Numbered from the stretch's first letter, positions 15,711 through 25,824 are shown. The stretch is DNA of 64,000 bases from Flavobacterium sp. KMS (GCF_000813005.1 NZ_JSYP01000011.1:310001-374000), one strand, 5' to 3'. Notes: a model not told the origin generated them from the letters alone. A program made the numbers and translations.

Positions 15711-17059
15711 TATTCGATATTTTTTAAACCGTATTTTTCAATTCTTCTGTATAAAGAAGCTCTTGATAATCCTAGTTCTTCGGCTGTTTTACTAATGTTT
15801 CCGTTGTTTTTAAGTAAAGATTTCTCTACAGCACTCTTTTCTATCTCTGATAAAGGATTTTCGTCATTAATCTGGAAATCTTCAAAATCCAGGATGTCGA
15901 GATCAGTTATAGTAATGGTGTTGTTTTCGGATAGGATTAAAGCTCTTTCAATCTTATTTTCCATTTCGCGAACGTTACCTTTCCAAGGATATTTTTCCAG
16001 ATGTTTGGCAACATTGCTATCGAAAGTTAAATCGGTTTGATTGTATTTTTCTCCAATTTCGTTAAGGAGGAATTCAGCCATTGGCACAATATCATCTTTT
16101 CGTTCTCGTAAAGATGGCAAAGTGATTTCCATAGTGTTGATTCGGTATAGCAAATCTTCGCGGAATGTTTTGTTTTTTACTTCGGCTTTTATATCACTAT
16201 TTGTAGCGGAAATTATCCTTACGTTTAGTGGTCTTGCTTTGCTTTCGCCTAAGCGTGTTACTGATTTTGTTTGTAAAACATGTAGTAGTTTCGATTGTAA
16301 ATGCAACGGAATATTCCCAATTTCGTCCAGAAAAATAGTTCCGCTGGTTGCAGCTTCAAAACGTCCCGGAGTATCCGTTTTAGCATCGGTAAAGGCACCT
16401 TTGGCATAGCCAAATAATTCACTTTCGAATAAATTATCACTTAAGGAACCTAAATCGACATGTACAAAAGGTTTGTCTTTTCGTTGCGAGTTTTGATGAA
16501 TATGTTGTGCGAAGACAAATTTACCAGTTCCGTTTTCTCCTAAAATAAGTACGTTAGCATCAGTTTTGGCAACCTTTTCGGCAATAGAATAAGCTTGTTT
16601 TATTTTGGCTGAAGTTCCAGTGAAATATTTCTTTTCTTCGGGTTTTGCAATTACTTTTTTAGATTTTTTTCGGCTTTCTTCAACAGCATTGTCTATTGTT
16701 GCTAGTAATTTTTCATTGTTCCAAGGTTTCAGAACGTAATCAAAAGCGCCAATTTTTATGCCTTCTACAGCAGTTTCTATTTTGCCAAAAGCAGTCATTA
16801 AAATAACGATTGTTTGTGGAGATAACGTTTTGATTTCTTTGAGCCAATGTATTCCTTCGCGTCCATCTTCAAATCCAATGCGATAATTCATGTCTAATAA
16901 AACAACATCAATGGGGTTTTCGGACAAAAGCGAGATGATTTTTTTTGGATCGTTTGTGGTAAAAATGGATTCGAAATGCTTTTTCAGAATCATTTTTACC
17001 GAAAAAAGAATTTCTTCCTGATCATCAACAACTAGTATATTGGCTTGTTTTTTTCGCAT
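15710..17059 (-). CDS. Sigma-54-dependent response regulator (NtrC family)
   Basis: 449 residues. Receiver domain 1-120 with phosphoacceptor in 'VVLLDMNY' (Asp near 56) and the conserved Lys in 'VLKPWNNEK'. AAA+ domain 150-385 with Walker A 'GENGTGKFVFAQ', the sigma-54 contact loop written 'GAFTDA' instead of GAFTGA, and 'GTIFLDEIG' (Walker B). C-terminal Fis-type HTH 'NISKTAEELGLSRASLYRR'. Divergent from the HlyD/ABC operon, whose upstream region has a sigma-54-like promoter, so that operon is the likely target. Confidence 0.92.
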   Translation of the reverse strand: MRKKQANILVVDDQEEILFSVKMILKKHFESIFTTNDPKKIISLLSENPIDVVLLDMNYRIGFEDGREGIHWLKEIKTLSPQTIVILMTAFGKIETAVEGIKIGAFDYVLKPWNNEKLLATIDNAVEESRKKSKKVIAKPEEKKYFTGTSAKIKQAYSIAEKVAKTDANVLILGENGTGKFVFAQHIHQNSQRKDKPFVHVDLGSLSDNLFESELFGYAKGAFTDAKTDTPGRFEAATSGTIFLDEIGNIPLHLQSKLLHVLQTKSVTRLGESKARPLNVRIISATNSDIKAEVKNKTFREDLLYRINTMEITLPSLRERKDDIVPMAEFLLNEIGEKYNQTDLTFDSNVAKHLEKYPWKGNVREMENKIERALILSENNTITITDLDILDFEDFQINDENPLSEIEKSAVEKSLLKNNGNISKTAEELGLSRASLYRRIEKYGLKNIE

Positions 17060-17173
17060 GAGCTATTTTTTTGTTCGATTGTGAACGGTCAACTGTTCAT
17101 TATCGAACACTACTTTTTTTTGGTGGTTTTGAAACTGCTATATAAATCAATGCTTTATGAATTATAATTCTTT

Positions 17174-17189
17174 TGGCACAATATTTACC
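17174..17189 (+). promoter_or_regulatory. Sigma-54-like (-24/-12) promoter of the efflux operon
   Basis: TGGCAC (17174-17179), 5 bp, then TTACC (17185-17189). The consensus is TGGCAC-N5-TTGCW; the -24 half is perfect and the -12 half differs at one key base (AC instead of GC). It ends 29 bp before the ATG at 17219 and lies in the intergenic space shared with an NtrC-family regulator. Confidence 0.55.
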
Positions 17190-17218
17190 TATTGGTTATC
17201 AGTAAATTATTAGAACAC

Positions 17219-18466
17219 ATGGATAAAGTAATTCCTCGTAAAAGTAAAAAAATTAGGTATCTGACAATAGGAATAGTAGCTTTTTTAGCTTTGGCAATTG
17301 TAGTATTTTTTTCTTTCAATAAAAAAAGAAGTCTGAATGTAAAGGGAGACGAATTAATCGTAAAGAAAGTTGAGATGGCTTTCTTTGAAGATTTTATGGT
17401 TTTTCAGGCTAAAGTAGAACCTCTTAATGTGATGTTGGTTAACGTAACCGAAGGGGGTTCGGTTAAAGAGATTTTTGTTGAGAACGGAGCTACAGTTGTA
17501 AAAGGGCAGCCTTTGGCAAGATTGTACAATCCGAATACGGAACTTAATTACCTTACACAGGAAACAGCAATTATCGAACAGATAAATAATCTAAATACGG
17601 GTAAGTTAAACATTAGAAATCAAGAGTTGAATTTGACTAAAGATTTAGTTGCAATAGAACACGATTATAATGATGCAAAAAGATTGTATGATATGAACTC
17701 TAAATTATATGAAAAAGATGTAATCTCAAGAAATGATTGGAATACATTTAAGGAGAGTTTGCGTTTTCAGGATGAACGAAGAAAAACGATTCAGCAAAGT
17801 ATCCAGAAGGAGAAGCAAACGAATCAATTGCAAATTTCACAAATTAATCGTTCGATTCAGACCATGGAAATGAGTTTGGATATTTTGAGAAACAACAAGA
17901 AAAACTTTTTGATAACTGCACCTGAATCAGGAAGACTTACTTCTTTTCAGCCCGTTTTAGGAAAGACTTTTCAGGCGGGAGAAAGCATAGGGAGAATAGA
18001 TTCTAAACAAGGTTATAAATTAATGGCCGAAGTAGATGAGTTTTATTTGGAGAAAATGCGAGAAGGTTTAAAAGGAGAAATCGAATATCAGGGAAAAATC
18101 CTAAATGTGCTTGTAACCAAAGTAATTCCTGAGGTAAAAGGTGGTCGTTTTTCTATTGAATTGAATTTTGATCCAAAAGAAAAAATAGTTTTGCAAGACG
18201 GATTAAGTTTTGGTGTGAAATTAATTTTATCCGAAAGAAATAAAATTCTTGTTTTATCTAAAGGAGCCTTTAATCAGGAAACAGCAGGAAAATGGATTTT
18301 TGTCGTTAACGGAAATAAAGCAGAGAAAAGAGTAATTAAATTGGGAAGAGAAAATCCGGCATATTATGAGGTTCTTGGAGGATTAAAAGAAGGAGAATCG
18401 GTAATAACATCTTCTTATTTAGATTATAAAGATGTAGAGGAATTGTCGATTAGTAGTAAGCAATAG
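17219..18466 (+). CDS. HlyD-family membrane fusion protein of an ABC efflux system
   Basis: 415 residues. One N-terminal membrane helix (about 15-34), a barrel/lipoyl half 'GSVKEIFVENGATVVKGQPL', a long coiled-coil hairpin (about 100-230), the return lipoyl half 'LITAPESGRLTSFQPVLGKTFQAGE' region and beta-barrel domains. An in-frame TTG at 17192 exists, but the ATG at 17219 gives the normal basic, pre-helix N-terminus and fits the promoter. It should bridge the FtsX-type permease to an outer-membrane channel, which is not encoded nearby. Confidence 0.88.
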   Translation: MDKVIPRKSKKIRYLTIGIVAFLALAIVVFFSFNKKRSLNVKGDELIVKKVEMAFFEDFMVFQAKVEPLNVMLVNVTEGGSVKEIFVENGATVVKGQPLARLYNPNTELNYLTQETAIIEQINNLNTGKLNIRNQELNLTKDLVAIEHDYNDAKRLYDMNSKLYEKDVISRNDWNTFKESLRFQDERRKTIQQSIQKEKQTNQLQISQINRSIQTMEMSLDILRNNKKNFLITAPESGRLTSFQPVLGKTFQAGESIGRIDSKQGYKLMAEVDEFYLEKMREGLKGEIEYQGKILNVLVTKVIPEVKGGRFSIELNFDPKEKIVLQDGLSFGVKLILSERNKILVLSKGAFNQETAGKWIFVVNGNKAEKRVIKLGRENPAYYEVLGGLKEGESVITSSYLDYKDVEELSISSKQ

Positions 18467-18591
18467 TGTTCAGTAGCAGTAACAGTTTTTAGTTTACGTT
18501 TTACAATTCACATTTCACATTTCACAAAAGAATAATGTTTCAATCATCAATCAAAAAATCACAATCAACAACACAATTAATATTTAAAAAT

Positions 18592-19293
18592 ATGATAACA
18601 ATACAAGATTTAACTAGAGTTTTTAGAACAGAAGAAGTAGAAACTGCAGCATTAAGTGGTATTAATTTGAAAATAAAAAAAGGAGATTTTTTAACTATAA
18701 TGGGGCCTTCTGGTTGTGGTAAATCTACTTTGCTTAATATAATCGGACTTTTAGATAGTGCCAGTGGTGGAAGTTATAAATTACTAGATAACGAAATGAT
18801 TGGTCTTAAGGAAAAAGGCAGAGCTAATGTTCGTAAAGAAAATATCGGTTTTATTTTTCAGAATTTTAATCTTATCGATGAGCTTTCTGTTTATGATAAT
18901 ATAGAGTTGCCATTAATTTATAATAATGTAAAGGCATCTGATAGAAAGCAGAAAGTGGAGGCAATTGCCGAAAAACTTAATATTTCTCATCGATTAAAAC
19001 ATTTTCCGCAACAGCTTTCTGGAGGACAACAACAACGTGTTGCTGTAGCAAGAGCTTTAGTTAATGATCCAAAAATCATTTTGGCCGATGAGCCAACTGG
19101 AAATTTAGATAGTAAAAACGGAAATGAGGTTATGGAACTTTTAACCGATTTGCATGCCAAAGGTGCAACGATACTTATGGTAACGCATTCGGATTACGAC
19201 GCATCTTTCTCGCAAAAAACAATCCATATGAAAGATGGGGTTATTTTTTCGGAAAGATTAAATCAAAGAAATGTAGATGTTTTTAAAGTATAG
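18592..19293 (+). CDS. ABC transporter ATP-binding protein (MacB/LolD type)
   Basis: 233 residues. Walker A 'GPSGCGKST', Q-loop 'FIFQNFNLID', signature 'LSGGQQQRVAVARAL', Walker B 'IILADEPTGNLD' and H-loop 'MVTHS'. The frame is open to 18535, but the ATG at 18592 gives the usual MITIQDLTRVF start. Between the HlyD-like and permease genes; ATPase of the same exporter. Confidence 0.92.
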   Translation: MITIQDLTRVFRTEEVETAALSGINLKIKKGDFLTIMGPSGCGKSTLLNIIGLLDSASGGSYKLLDNEMIGLKEKGRANVRKENIGFIFQNFNLIDELSVYDNIELPLIYNNVKASDRKQKVEAIAEKLNISHRLKHFPQQLSGGQQQRVAVARALVNDPKIILADEPTGNLDSKNGNEVMELLTDLHAKGATILMVTHSDYDASFSQKTIHMKDGVIFSERLNQRNVDVFKV

Positions 19294-19413
19294 GAGTCAT
19301 GATAAATTTGATAACAATAGTAATTATAGAGATAGTAGAGTTTTGTAAAACACTTTTTTTATAAAATAGTACTCAAACTAACCAAACCAAATTATAATTA
19401 AAAAATTAAGATA

Positions 19414-21843
19414 ATGATACTTAACTGGATAAAAATATTTATTTACCATTTAAAGCAAAACAAACTGTTTTCGTTTTTAAATGTTTTAGGATTAAGCATA
19501 GGAATTGCAGGTGTTATTTTTGCGATTTTATATTGGAACAATGAGAACTCTTATGATCAGTGGAATCCCGAAAAAGAGAATGTATATCAGGTTCTTAATA
19601 AAATAGGTGCAACAGGAGATATCTGGGCTTCGAGTTCTATTCCTTTTGCAAAGACATGTAAAGCTACAATTCCTGAAATAGAATCTATCTGTTATATTGA
19701 TAGTTGGTATTATGATGATGTGATTAAGTCTGACGGTCAAAAATGGATTGGTAAAAAAATATTAGTTGCCGATGGTGATTTTTTTGAATCCTTTCCATTT
19801 CCAATTATTAAAGGAGCTAAAAAAGATATTCTGAAAGAGAAAAATAGTGCAGCCATATCTGAAGATGAGGCTAAAAAGATTTTTAAAAATGAAGATCCTA
19901 TTGGTAAAACCATTACAAATGATGATAAATCGTATATCATTAAAGCGGTTTATAAAGTTATCAAGCCATCGTCTATTGAACCTAATTATGTTTTTGGCGG
20001 ACTTTTAAAGGAAAATGATGAGGGTAGTTGGGGGAACTTTAATTATGGATTGTTTGTAAAACTAAAAAAAGGAGCAGACGCAGCAAGTGTTTTAAAGAAA
20101 ATGCAAAATGTGAATTTTGTAAATAGAACGCTGAAAGATGCTAAAGGAAGTGGGCAAACTGTTGAAGAGTACATTAAAGAAAATGGAGAAACGGAAGTTA
20201 TCTTAGATCAGTTAAAATTAGGGCGACTTCATGGTACAAAATCCACCGCAGGAAGTAGTTATCCTGAAGGAAAAGGAAATTTACAGTTGTTGTACATTAT
20301 GGTAGGATTATCTATTCTTATTCTTGCTTTGTCTTTGGTAAACTACATTAATCTGGCAACAGCATCGGCAATTAAGAGAGCTAAAGAAGTTGGTGTACGA
20401 AAAATTGTAGGAGCTAATAAATCGCAAATTGTGTCTCAGTTTATATTAGAAACAGCAATAATTGTTGTTCTGGCGATTCTTTTTGCATTGGCAATCGTAG
20501 AGCTTTCTTTGCCTTTTTATAATGAGTTTTTAGATAAAAACTTAACTATGAATGGGACTGAGTTTTACCTACAAATCATTATTATTTTTGTTATTGTAAT
20601 CGTTCTTGCCGGAATATTTCCTGCAGTTTATATCGCTAATTTCGAAACGTTGAAGGTTTTAAAGGGGAATTTCTCCAGAAGTAAAAGCGGAATCTGGATA
20701 CGAAATTCGATGTTGATTTTTCAGTTTACCATTGCAGCATTCTTTATTATTGGTGCGCTGATTGTGTATTCTCAGGTAAATTACATGATGAATAAAGACT
20801 TAGGTTTTAGCGGAGATCAGGTTCTTAAGATTTCTTTTAATCATAAAAATCGTGAAAAAAGATTAGAAAAGTATTTTACAACAAAACAAGAATTACTAAA
20901 AATAGAAGGCGTTCAGAACGTTTCGACTTTTGCAGGTTCTTTTGGTAACGGGACTAATTCTAGTTCAGGCTTTACACACAAAGGAGTTTTTGTACAGCCT
21001 CGTAATGTTGATATGGATTTTGGTTTTCTTGAAATGATGAAAATTAAAATTGTTCAAGGGCGTGATTTATCGCCTAAATATGCATCGGATACGGTAAGTA
21101 ACTGGTTGATAAATGAAACTTGTGCTAAGATGTTAAATCTTAAAAATCCGATAAATACAATAATCAGTTCAGGTTGGGGGAATGAAAAAGGGAATATGAA
21201 ATTTAAAATTGTAGGTGTAGTAAAAGATTTTCATATTACAGGATTACAAAACAAGGTTCCGCCAATGATTTTTATTAGTATTAAAACATTGAAATGGAAT
21301 AATTTTAATAACGTGTTTGTAAAGGTAAACCCGAAAGATCTTGCCACAACTATTCCGAAGTTAGAAGCATATTGGAAAAAGAACATCAATGCTGATTTTC
21401 CTTTTTCTTATGAATTTGTAGATAAAAGTTTTGCAAAAACATATAGCGAACAGGTAAAACAGAAGAATTTGTTTTTTGTACTTAATATTGTTGTGATTGT
21501 AATTGCTATTTTTGGATTGTTTGCATTAGCATCATTTTCGATGGAAAGAAGATTAAAAGAAATTGCTATCAGAAAAACACTTGGTGCAGAAACAGACGCT
21601 TTACTTAAAGAATTGTCGAAACAATATGTTGGATTTTGTTTGCTAGGCTTTGTAATCGGAATATTTCCAGCTTATATTTTGCTTAACAAATGGCTGGAGA
21701 ATTTTGCCTTTAGGATAGATGTACCAGTCTTGCCATTTATTGTTGCATTGTTTGTGTTACTTTTCTTAACTTTGGTAATTGTTTTGGCAAAAGCATATCA
21801 AGTAACAAAAATCGATATTCTTAAATATCTTAAATACGAATAA
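19414..21843 (+). CDS. ABC transporter permease, MacB/FtsX family
   Basis: 809 residues, the two-module form common in Bacteroidota. Helix 1 at about 20-41, a periplasmic MacB_PCD domain, three helices around 295-410 with 'KEVGVRKIVGANKSQIVSQF', a second TM and periplasmic domain (430-670), and a final three-helix FtsX block with 'KEIAIRKTLGAETDALLKEL' (about 710-729). Third gene of the HlyD/ATPase/permease operon, terminated by the hairpin at 21882. Substrate not determinable; such systems export lipids, peptides or toxic compounds. Confidence 0.9.
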   Translation: MILNWIKIFIYHLKQNKLFSFLNVLGLSIGIAGVIFAILYWNNENSYDQWNPEKENVYQVLNKIGATGDIWASSSIPFAKTCKATIPEIESICYIDSWYYDDVIKSDGQKWIGKKILVADGDFFESFPFPIIKGAKKDILKEKNSAAISEDEAKKIFKNEDPIGKTITNDDKSYIIKAVYKVIKPSSIEPNYVFGGLLKENDEGSWGNFNYGLFVKLKKGADAASVLKKMQNVNFVNRTLKDAKGSGQTVEEYIKENGETEVILDQLKLGRLHGTKSTAGSSYPEGKGNLQLLYIMVGLSILILALSLVNYINLATASAIKRAKEVGVRKIVGANKSQIVSQFILETAIIVVLAILFALAIVELSLPFYNEFLDKNLTMNGTEFYLQIIIIFVIVIVLAGIFPAVYIANFETLKVLKGNFSRSKSGIWIRNSMLIFQFTIAAFFIIGALIVYSQVNYMMNKDLGFSGDQVLKISFNHKNREKRLEKYFTTKQELLKIEGVQNVSTFAGSFGNGTNSSSGFTHKGVFVQPRNVDMDFGFLEMMKIKIVQGRDLSPKYASDTVSNWLINETCAKMLNLKNPINTIISSGWGNEKGNMKFKIVGVVKDFHITGLQNKVPPMIFISIKTLKWNNFNNVFVKVNPKDLATTIPKLEAYWKKNINADFPFSYEFVDKSFAKTYSEQVKQKNLFFVLNIVVIVIAIFGLFALASFSMERRLKEIAIRKTLGAETDALLKELSKQYVGFCLLGFVIGIFPAYILLNKWLENFAFRIDVPVLPFIVALFVLLFLTLVIVLAKAYQVTKIDILKYLKYE

Positions 21844-21881
21844 TTAATCTGAGCAATTAATTAAAATTGAGTTTTGGTTCC

Positions 21882-21912
21882 AGACCCGACAAGCGATTAG
21901 CTAGTCGGGTCT
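21882..21912. terminator. Bidirectional terminator of the AGACCCGAC family
   Basis: AGACCCGAC (21882-21890) pairs with GTCGGGTCT (21904-21912), followed by TTTTT. The same AGACCCGAC arm is used at 51284-51316. It lies between convergent genes. Confidence 0.85.
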
Positions 21913-21930
21913 TTTTATATAGAACCTTTT

Positions 21931-23538
21931 TTATTGTTCAACGATAGAATCTGAATAAAGTAATTTGTCTAGTTTTTGATCTCTGTCATATACATCTGGG
22001 TAAAAACCAATTTCTCCATCTTCGTTTACCCAAGCGGTAAAATAGCCAATATAGATTGGGATTTTGGTTTTTAATTTACAAGGCGTTTCTTTTTTACCAC
22101 TCATTGCTTGGTCTATTTTGTCAACTGGCCAGTCAGGGTCATCTTTTAAAATTGCAAGTGCCAGCCCTTTAGCTTCTTTTACGTTTATACAGCCGTGACT
22201 AAAAGTGCGTTTTTCAAATTCAAACAAACTTTTGGCTGGAGTATCATGTAAATAGATATCATTGGGGTTTGGAAACATAAACTTAACTAATCCTAGAGAG
22301 TTTTGAGGTCCGGGTTTTTGTCTTACATTGCCTCCGTTCCATTCCATATTATGATCAGCCAAATAGTTTTTATCCCTGGCTATTTCAGATTTTAATTCAT
22401 TTTTAATGATGCTCTGCGGAACATACCAGTATGGGCTAAATACAATTCTGTCCATATTACCACTAAAAATTACTGTTTCGGTCATACGTGTTCCCACAAA
22501 AACATCTGATACTAATTCGTATTTACCATTTTTAACATAAACTAGCTTGAAAGACGGGATATTCACCATTATGTATTCACTCGCCTGTACTAAATCTGTA
22601 GGGATCCATCGACAACGTTCCATGTTTAGCATTATCGTTTTGATTCTTTTAGCAATAGGTTCATTCATTTGATTGATGTGCTGTAGAGTCAAAGCATAGT
22701 TTAATTTAAGACCATATCTTTTTTTATACTTTAAAACGGCGTCCATCATCTCTTGATCATAGACTTCTCTATTAGAATTTTGTGCTAAATCTCCAACTAC
22801 AAATAAACGCTCTCTAATTTGTTTTATAACAGTACCACTATCAAGCGGTCTTATATCTTTGAAATTGGCGCTATCGATATCTATTTTTGTCCATAAATTG
22901 TTTTTTTCGATTGTTCGGTATTTTTTTAAAACCACCTTAAGCTTGTAATATTGTGCAAATAAAAGGTTCTCGTCTTTGTTTAATCGGCCGGGATCTACCA
23001 TTAGAGAATCTAGTATTTTTGTGTACGAAACGCTTTTGGCAGGTAAAAACCAACCAATCTTTTTTAAAGTTGCAGGGTCAACACCAGAATAGACATTGCT
23101 TGCGTAAAAGACATACATATTAGATAGTAAAAGTTCTGTGTCTATCTGAGGGAGTTTATTGGATACATTTTCATTAAAAACATCATTTACCAAATCCATA
23201 TAAGGCATTGTAGCTTTGATGCCATCACGGTCATTTAATAATTGTACTTTATGATACAATAAAAATCCAAATTCGGTAATGTTCTTGTCATCATACCAAA
23301 TTGAATTATATTCTTTCTTTTTATAAAGATCTAAAACGTCACTTTGGTATTTTTTTAATTTTGGATATTTTTTGTAAAACTCGTTAATTAACTCAGGGGC
23401 AATAGAGGTTTTGGATACAAAAACGTTCTCTAAAGCGATTGTTTTGTTTTTTGCATTGATTTCTTTAGATGAAGATTTAAAAGAAACCATTAAAAAACTA
23501 ATAACAATGATTACAGATGATAAAGTAAAATTCCGCAT
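21931..23538 (-). CDS. L,D-transpeptidase (YkuD domain, YcbB-like)
   Basis: 535 residues. Signal peptide or N-terminal membrane helix (1-22). The long N-terminal region includes a scaffold and a peptidoglycan-binding-like part. The YkuD catalytic domain near 330-480 has 'YLHDTPAKSLFEFEKRTFSHGC', given in two parts here: 'YLHDTPAKSLFE' with the motif His, and 'SHGCINV' with the nucleophilic Cys. Such enzymes form 3-3 cross-links in peptidoglycan or attach proteins to it. Single gene; periplasmic. Confidence 0.9.
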   Translation of the reverse strand: MRNFTLSSVIIVISFLMVSFKSSSKEINAKNKTIALENVFVSKTSIAPELINEFYKKYPKLKKYQSDVLDLYKKKEYNSIWYDDKNITEFGFLLYHKVQLLNDRDGIKATMPYMDLVNDVFNENVSNKLPQIDTELLLSNMYVFYASNVYSGVDPATLKKIGWFLPAKSVSYTKILDSLMVDPGRLNKDENLLFAQYYKLKVVLKKYRTIEKNNLWTKIDIDSANFKDIRPLDSGTVIKQIRERLFVVGDLAQNSNREVYDQEMMDAVLKYKKRYGLKLNYALTLQHINQMNEPIAKRIKTIMLNMERCRWIPTDLVQASEYIMVNIPSFKLVYVKNGKYELVSDVFVGTRMTETVIFSGNMDRIVFSPYWYVPQSIIKNELKSEIARDKNYLADHNMEWNGGNVRQKPGPQNSLGLVKFMFPNPNDIYLHDTPAKSLFEFEKRTFSHGCINVKEAKGLALAILKDDPDWPVDKIDQAMSGKKETPCKLKTKIPIYIGYFTAWVNEDGEIGFYPDVYDRDQKLDKLLYSDSIVEQ

Positions 23539-23964
23539 ATTTTTAGATTTAAATTTAAAAATAGAATTCGATTGAAAAACATATAAAAAATATTTATAAT
23601 TTTCTTAAAATCAAGTTTTTAAGTTCTATTTGCGTAGTAGGAAGTATAAGTTTGAGGTACTCAAATATAGTTAGTATTATTGATACTTATGGTGTATTAT
23701 CCTAAAAAAAACATCTCAAAACTTGTATATTTTAATTGAAAAAGCATTTTAAGATTGTAATCGGGACAAAAATATTGTTTGTGTTTTTGTGTCTAAAAAG
23801 CGAATGTTAACAGTTAGAATCATTTTGAGTAATCTCAATATCAATAAATACAATTTAAAAGAGTTTGAATCTTAACTTAATCAGTTATCTTTGTAATCTA
23901 AAATCGGTTTAAATTAATATAGTTTTTGAAGCGATTATTGTCAATAGAAAATAGTAAAGTTAAA
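23539..23964. other. 426-bp AT-rich divergent intergenic region
   Basis: No gene. It separates the L,D-transpeptidase and Mrp genes; the only recognisable element is the promoter at 23864-23893. A TTG-initiated extension of the Mrp frame to 23926 falls here and is not favoured. Confidence 0.6.
23864..23893 (+). promoter_or_regulatory. Bacteroidota promoter for the Mrp ATPase gene
   Basis: TTTG at 23864-23867, 18 bp, TATCTTTG at 23886-23893: a nearly ideal TTTG/TAnnTTTG pair, 71 bp before the ATG at 23965. Confidence 0.65.
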
Positions 23965-25095
23965 ATGAAATTAGACAGAAAAGAAATCCTTAAAGCTTTA
24001 GAAACGATTACTATAGCTGGTGAAGGTAAGAATATGGTTGAAAGCGGAGCAGTAGCAAACGTTATTACTTTTGGTGATGAAGTTGTAGTAGATTTAGTTT
24101 TGCATACTCCTGCAATGCACATAAAAAAACGTGCTGAAGACGATATTAAAAAAACAATACTTGAGTTAGTTTCTCCAGAAGCTAAAATTAAAGTAAATAT
24201 TAAAGTTGAAACTCCGGAGAAAAACGAAATTAAAGGTCGTGCAATTCCAGGAATTAAAAATATTATTGCTGTAGCCTCTGGAAAGGGAGGAGTTGGTAAA
24301 TCGACTGTTACAGCAAACTTAGCTGTAACATTAGCTAAAATGGGTTTTGCAGTTGGAGTTTTAGATGCCGATATTTATGGACCATCTATGCCAATTATGT
24401 TTGATGTAGAAGCAGAAAAGCCTGTTTCGATATTAGTTGACGGAAAGTCAAAAATGAAACCTATTGAAAGTTATGAAGTTAAAATACTTTCTATAGGATT
24501 TTTTACAGCGCCCAGTCAGGCAGTAATCTGGAGAGGACCAATGGCTTCTAAAGCTTTGAATCAAATGATTTTTGATGCTGATTGGGGAGAATTAGATTTC
24601 ATGTTAATTGATTTACCTCCAGGAACAGGAGATATTCATCTTTCAATCATGCAGTCACTTCCTATAACTGGAGCAGTTGTAGTAAGTACTCCACAGGCAG
24701 TAGCTTTGGCTGATGCTAAAAAAGGAGTTTCGATGTTTATGCAAGATAACATCAATGTACCAGTTTTAGGAATTATAGAAAATATGGCGTACTTTACACC
24801 TGAAGAGTTGCCTGATAATAAATATTATATCTTTGGTAAAGAAGGTGCTAAGAACTTAGCTGAAGATTTAGGAGTTCCGTTTTTAGGAGAAGTTCCAATT
24901 GTACAGTCTATTCGTGAAGCAGGGGATTATGGTCGTCCGGCAGCTTTGCAAACAGCATCGGCAATCGAAACTGTTTTTGAAGAAATTACTAGAAACGTAG
25001 TACAGGAAGTAGTAAGTCGTAACGAAAGTTTGCCTGCTACCGAAGCAATAAAAATTACAACAATGGCAGGATGTTCTGCAGTAAAGAAAAAATAA
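23965..25095 (+). CDS. Mrp/NBP35 family Fe-S carrier ATPase (ApbC-like)
   Basis: 376 residues. N-terminal MIP18/DUF59-type domain (1-90), then a deviant Walker A 'ASGKGGVGKSTVTANLA' (about 105-121), 'GVLDADIYGPSMPIMF' and 'MLIDLPPGTGDIHLS'. These proteins carry and insert Fe-S clusters. The usual CxxC pair near the C-terminus of some homologues is not seen; one Cys remains in the tail ('MAGCSAVKKK'). The NifU-type gene follows 175 bp later, which agrees with a role in Fe-S assembly. Confidence 0.92.
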   Translation: MKLDRKEILKALETITIAGEGKNMVESGAVANVITFGDEVVVDLVLHTPAMHIKKRAEDDIKKTILELVSPEAKIKVNIKVETPEKNEIKGRAIPGIKNIIAVASGKGGVGKSTVTANLAVTLAKMGFAVGVLDADIYGPSMPIMFDVEAEKPVSILVDGKSKMKPIESYEVKILSIGFFTAPSQAVIWRGPMASKALNQMIFDADWGELDFMLIDLPPGTGDIHLSIMQSLPITGAVVVSTPQAVALADAKKGVSMFMQDNINVPVLGIIENMAYFTPEELPDNKYYIFGKEGAKNLAEDLGVPFLGEVPIVQSIREAGDYGRPAALQTASAIETVFEEITRNVVQEVVSRNESLPATEAIKITTMAGCSAVKKK

Positions 25096-25099
25096 ATTA

Positions 25100-25262
25100 G
25101 ATAATTGAGATAATGATTCAAATTAGATAATTAGGAAATTAGATAATTAGATAATTGTAGTTTGTGTAAAAACGAAGCATTTATGCTTCAATCTGTACAG
25201 TCTTTAATTATCTAATTATCTAATTGACACATTCTCTAATCGACACATTCTCTAATTGAATA
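25100..25262. repeat. AT-rich inverted repeat 'taattagataatt' spacer
   Basis: Several 'attagataatt' units (25100-25157) face 'aattatctaatt' units (25205-25225), with 'gaagcatttatgcttc' forming a small hairpin between them and 'gacacattctctaat' repeated twice afterwards. It could form a long imperfect hairpin between the Mrp and NifU genes. No coding content. Confidence 0.6.
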
Positions 25263-25270
25263 TAAAAATT

Positions 25271-25510
25271 ATGACAACAGAAGAATTAACAAGCAATGTT
25301 TTAAAGGCGCTAGATGAAATCAGACCGTTTCTGAATTCAGATGGAGGTGATATAACATTAGTTTCTATAGAAGATGATAAACACGTTAAGGTTCGCCTTG
25401 AAGGAGCGTGTACAAGTTGTAGTGTAAATCAAATGACGCTTAAAGCAGGAGTTGAAACTACAATTAAAAAGTTTGCACCGCAGATCGAAACTGTGGTTAA
25501 CATTATGTAA
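25271..25510 (+). CDS. NifU-like C-terminal domain Fe-S scaffold protein
   Basis: 79 residues. Single NifU C-terminal (NFU) domain: 'LDEIRPFLNSDGGDITLV' (13-30) and the cluster-binding CxxC in 'LEGACTSCSVNQMTLKAGVE'. Two such Cys pairs from a dimer hold a 4Fe-4S cluster. The ATG at 25271 is preferred to an in-frame TTG at 25256. Neighbour of an Mrp ATPase. Confidence 0.92.
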   Translation: MTTEELTSNVLKALDEIRPFLNSDGGDITLVSIEDDKHVKVRLEGACTSCSVNQMTLKAGVETTIKKFAPQIETVVNIM

Positions 25511-25824
25511 TTATAGCGATTTGCTATGGTGAGAAATATTTGTTTTTTGTGAATTAAACAAAATTATTACTAATGCTAATTAAAATTTTTTAGTATTTGT
25601 TTAGATAATTTGGATGCTGAATGTTGTATTGTTAAAAATGCGCTTGTTTTGTTTTTGAATTTAAATTTATTAATAAGAAAATAGTGTTAAAATTAGCAAA
25701 TATTCAGAAAAATAACTTAATAAAGTAATTTTGACAAAAAAAAGTGTTAAGAATTAGGGGTTTTGCAATGGTATTTAATATAAATTTAACTTAAATTTGC
25801 CATATAACCTCAAACCTTACATTT
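25511..25824. other. 314-bp AT-rich intergenic region
   Basis: No gene or repeat seen. A -7-like TAAATTTG occurs at 25792-25799, 25 bp before the next ATG, with TTTG at 25762-25765 too far away for an ideal spacer. Confidence 0.5.
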
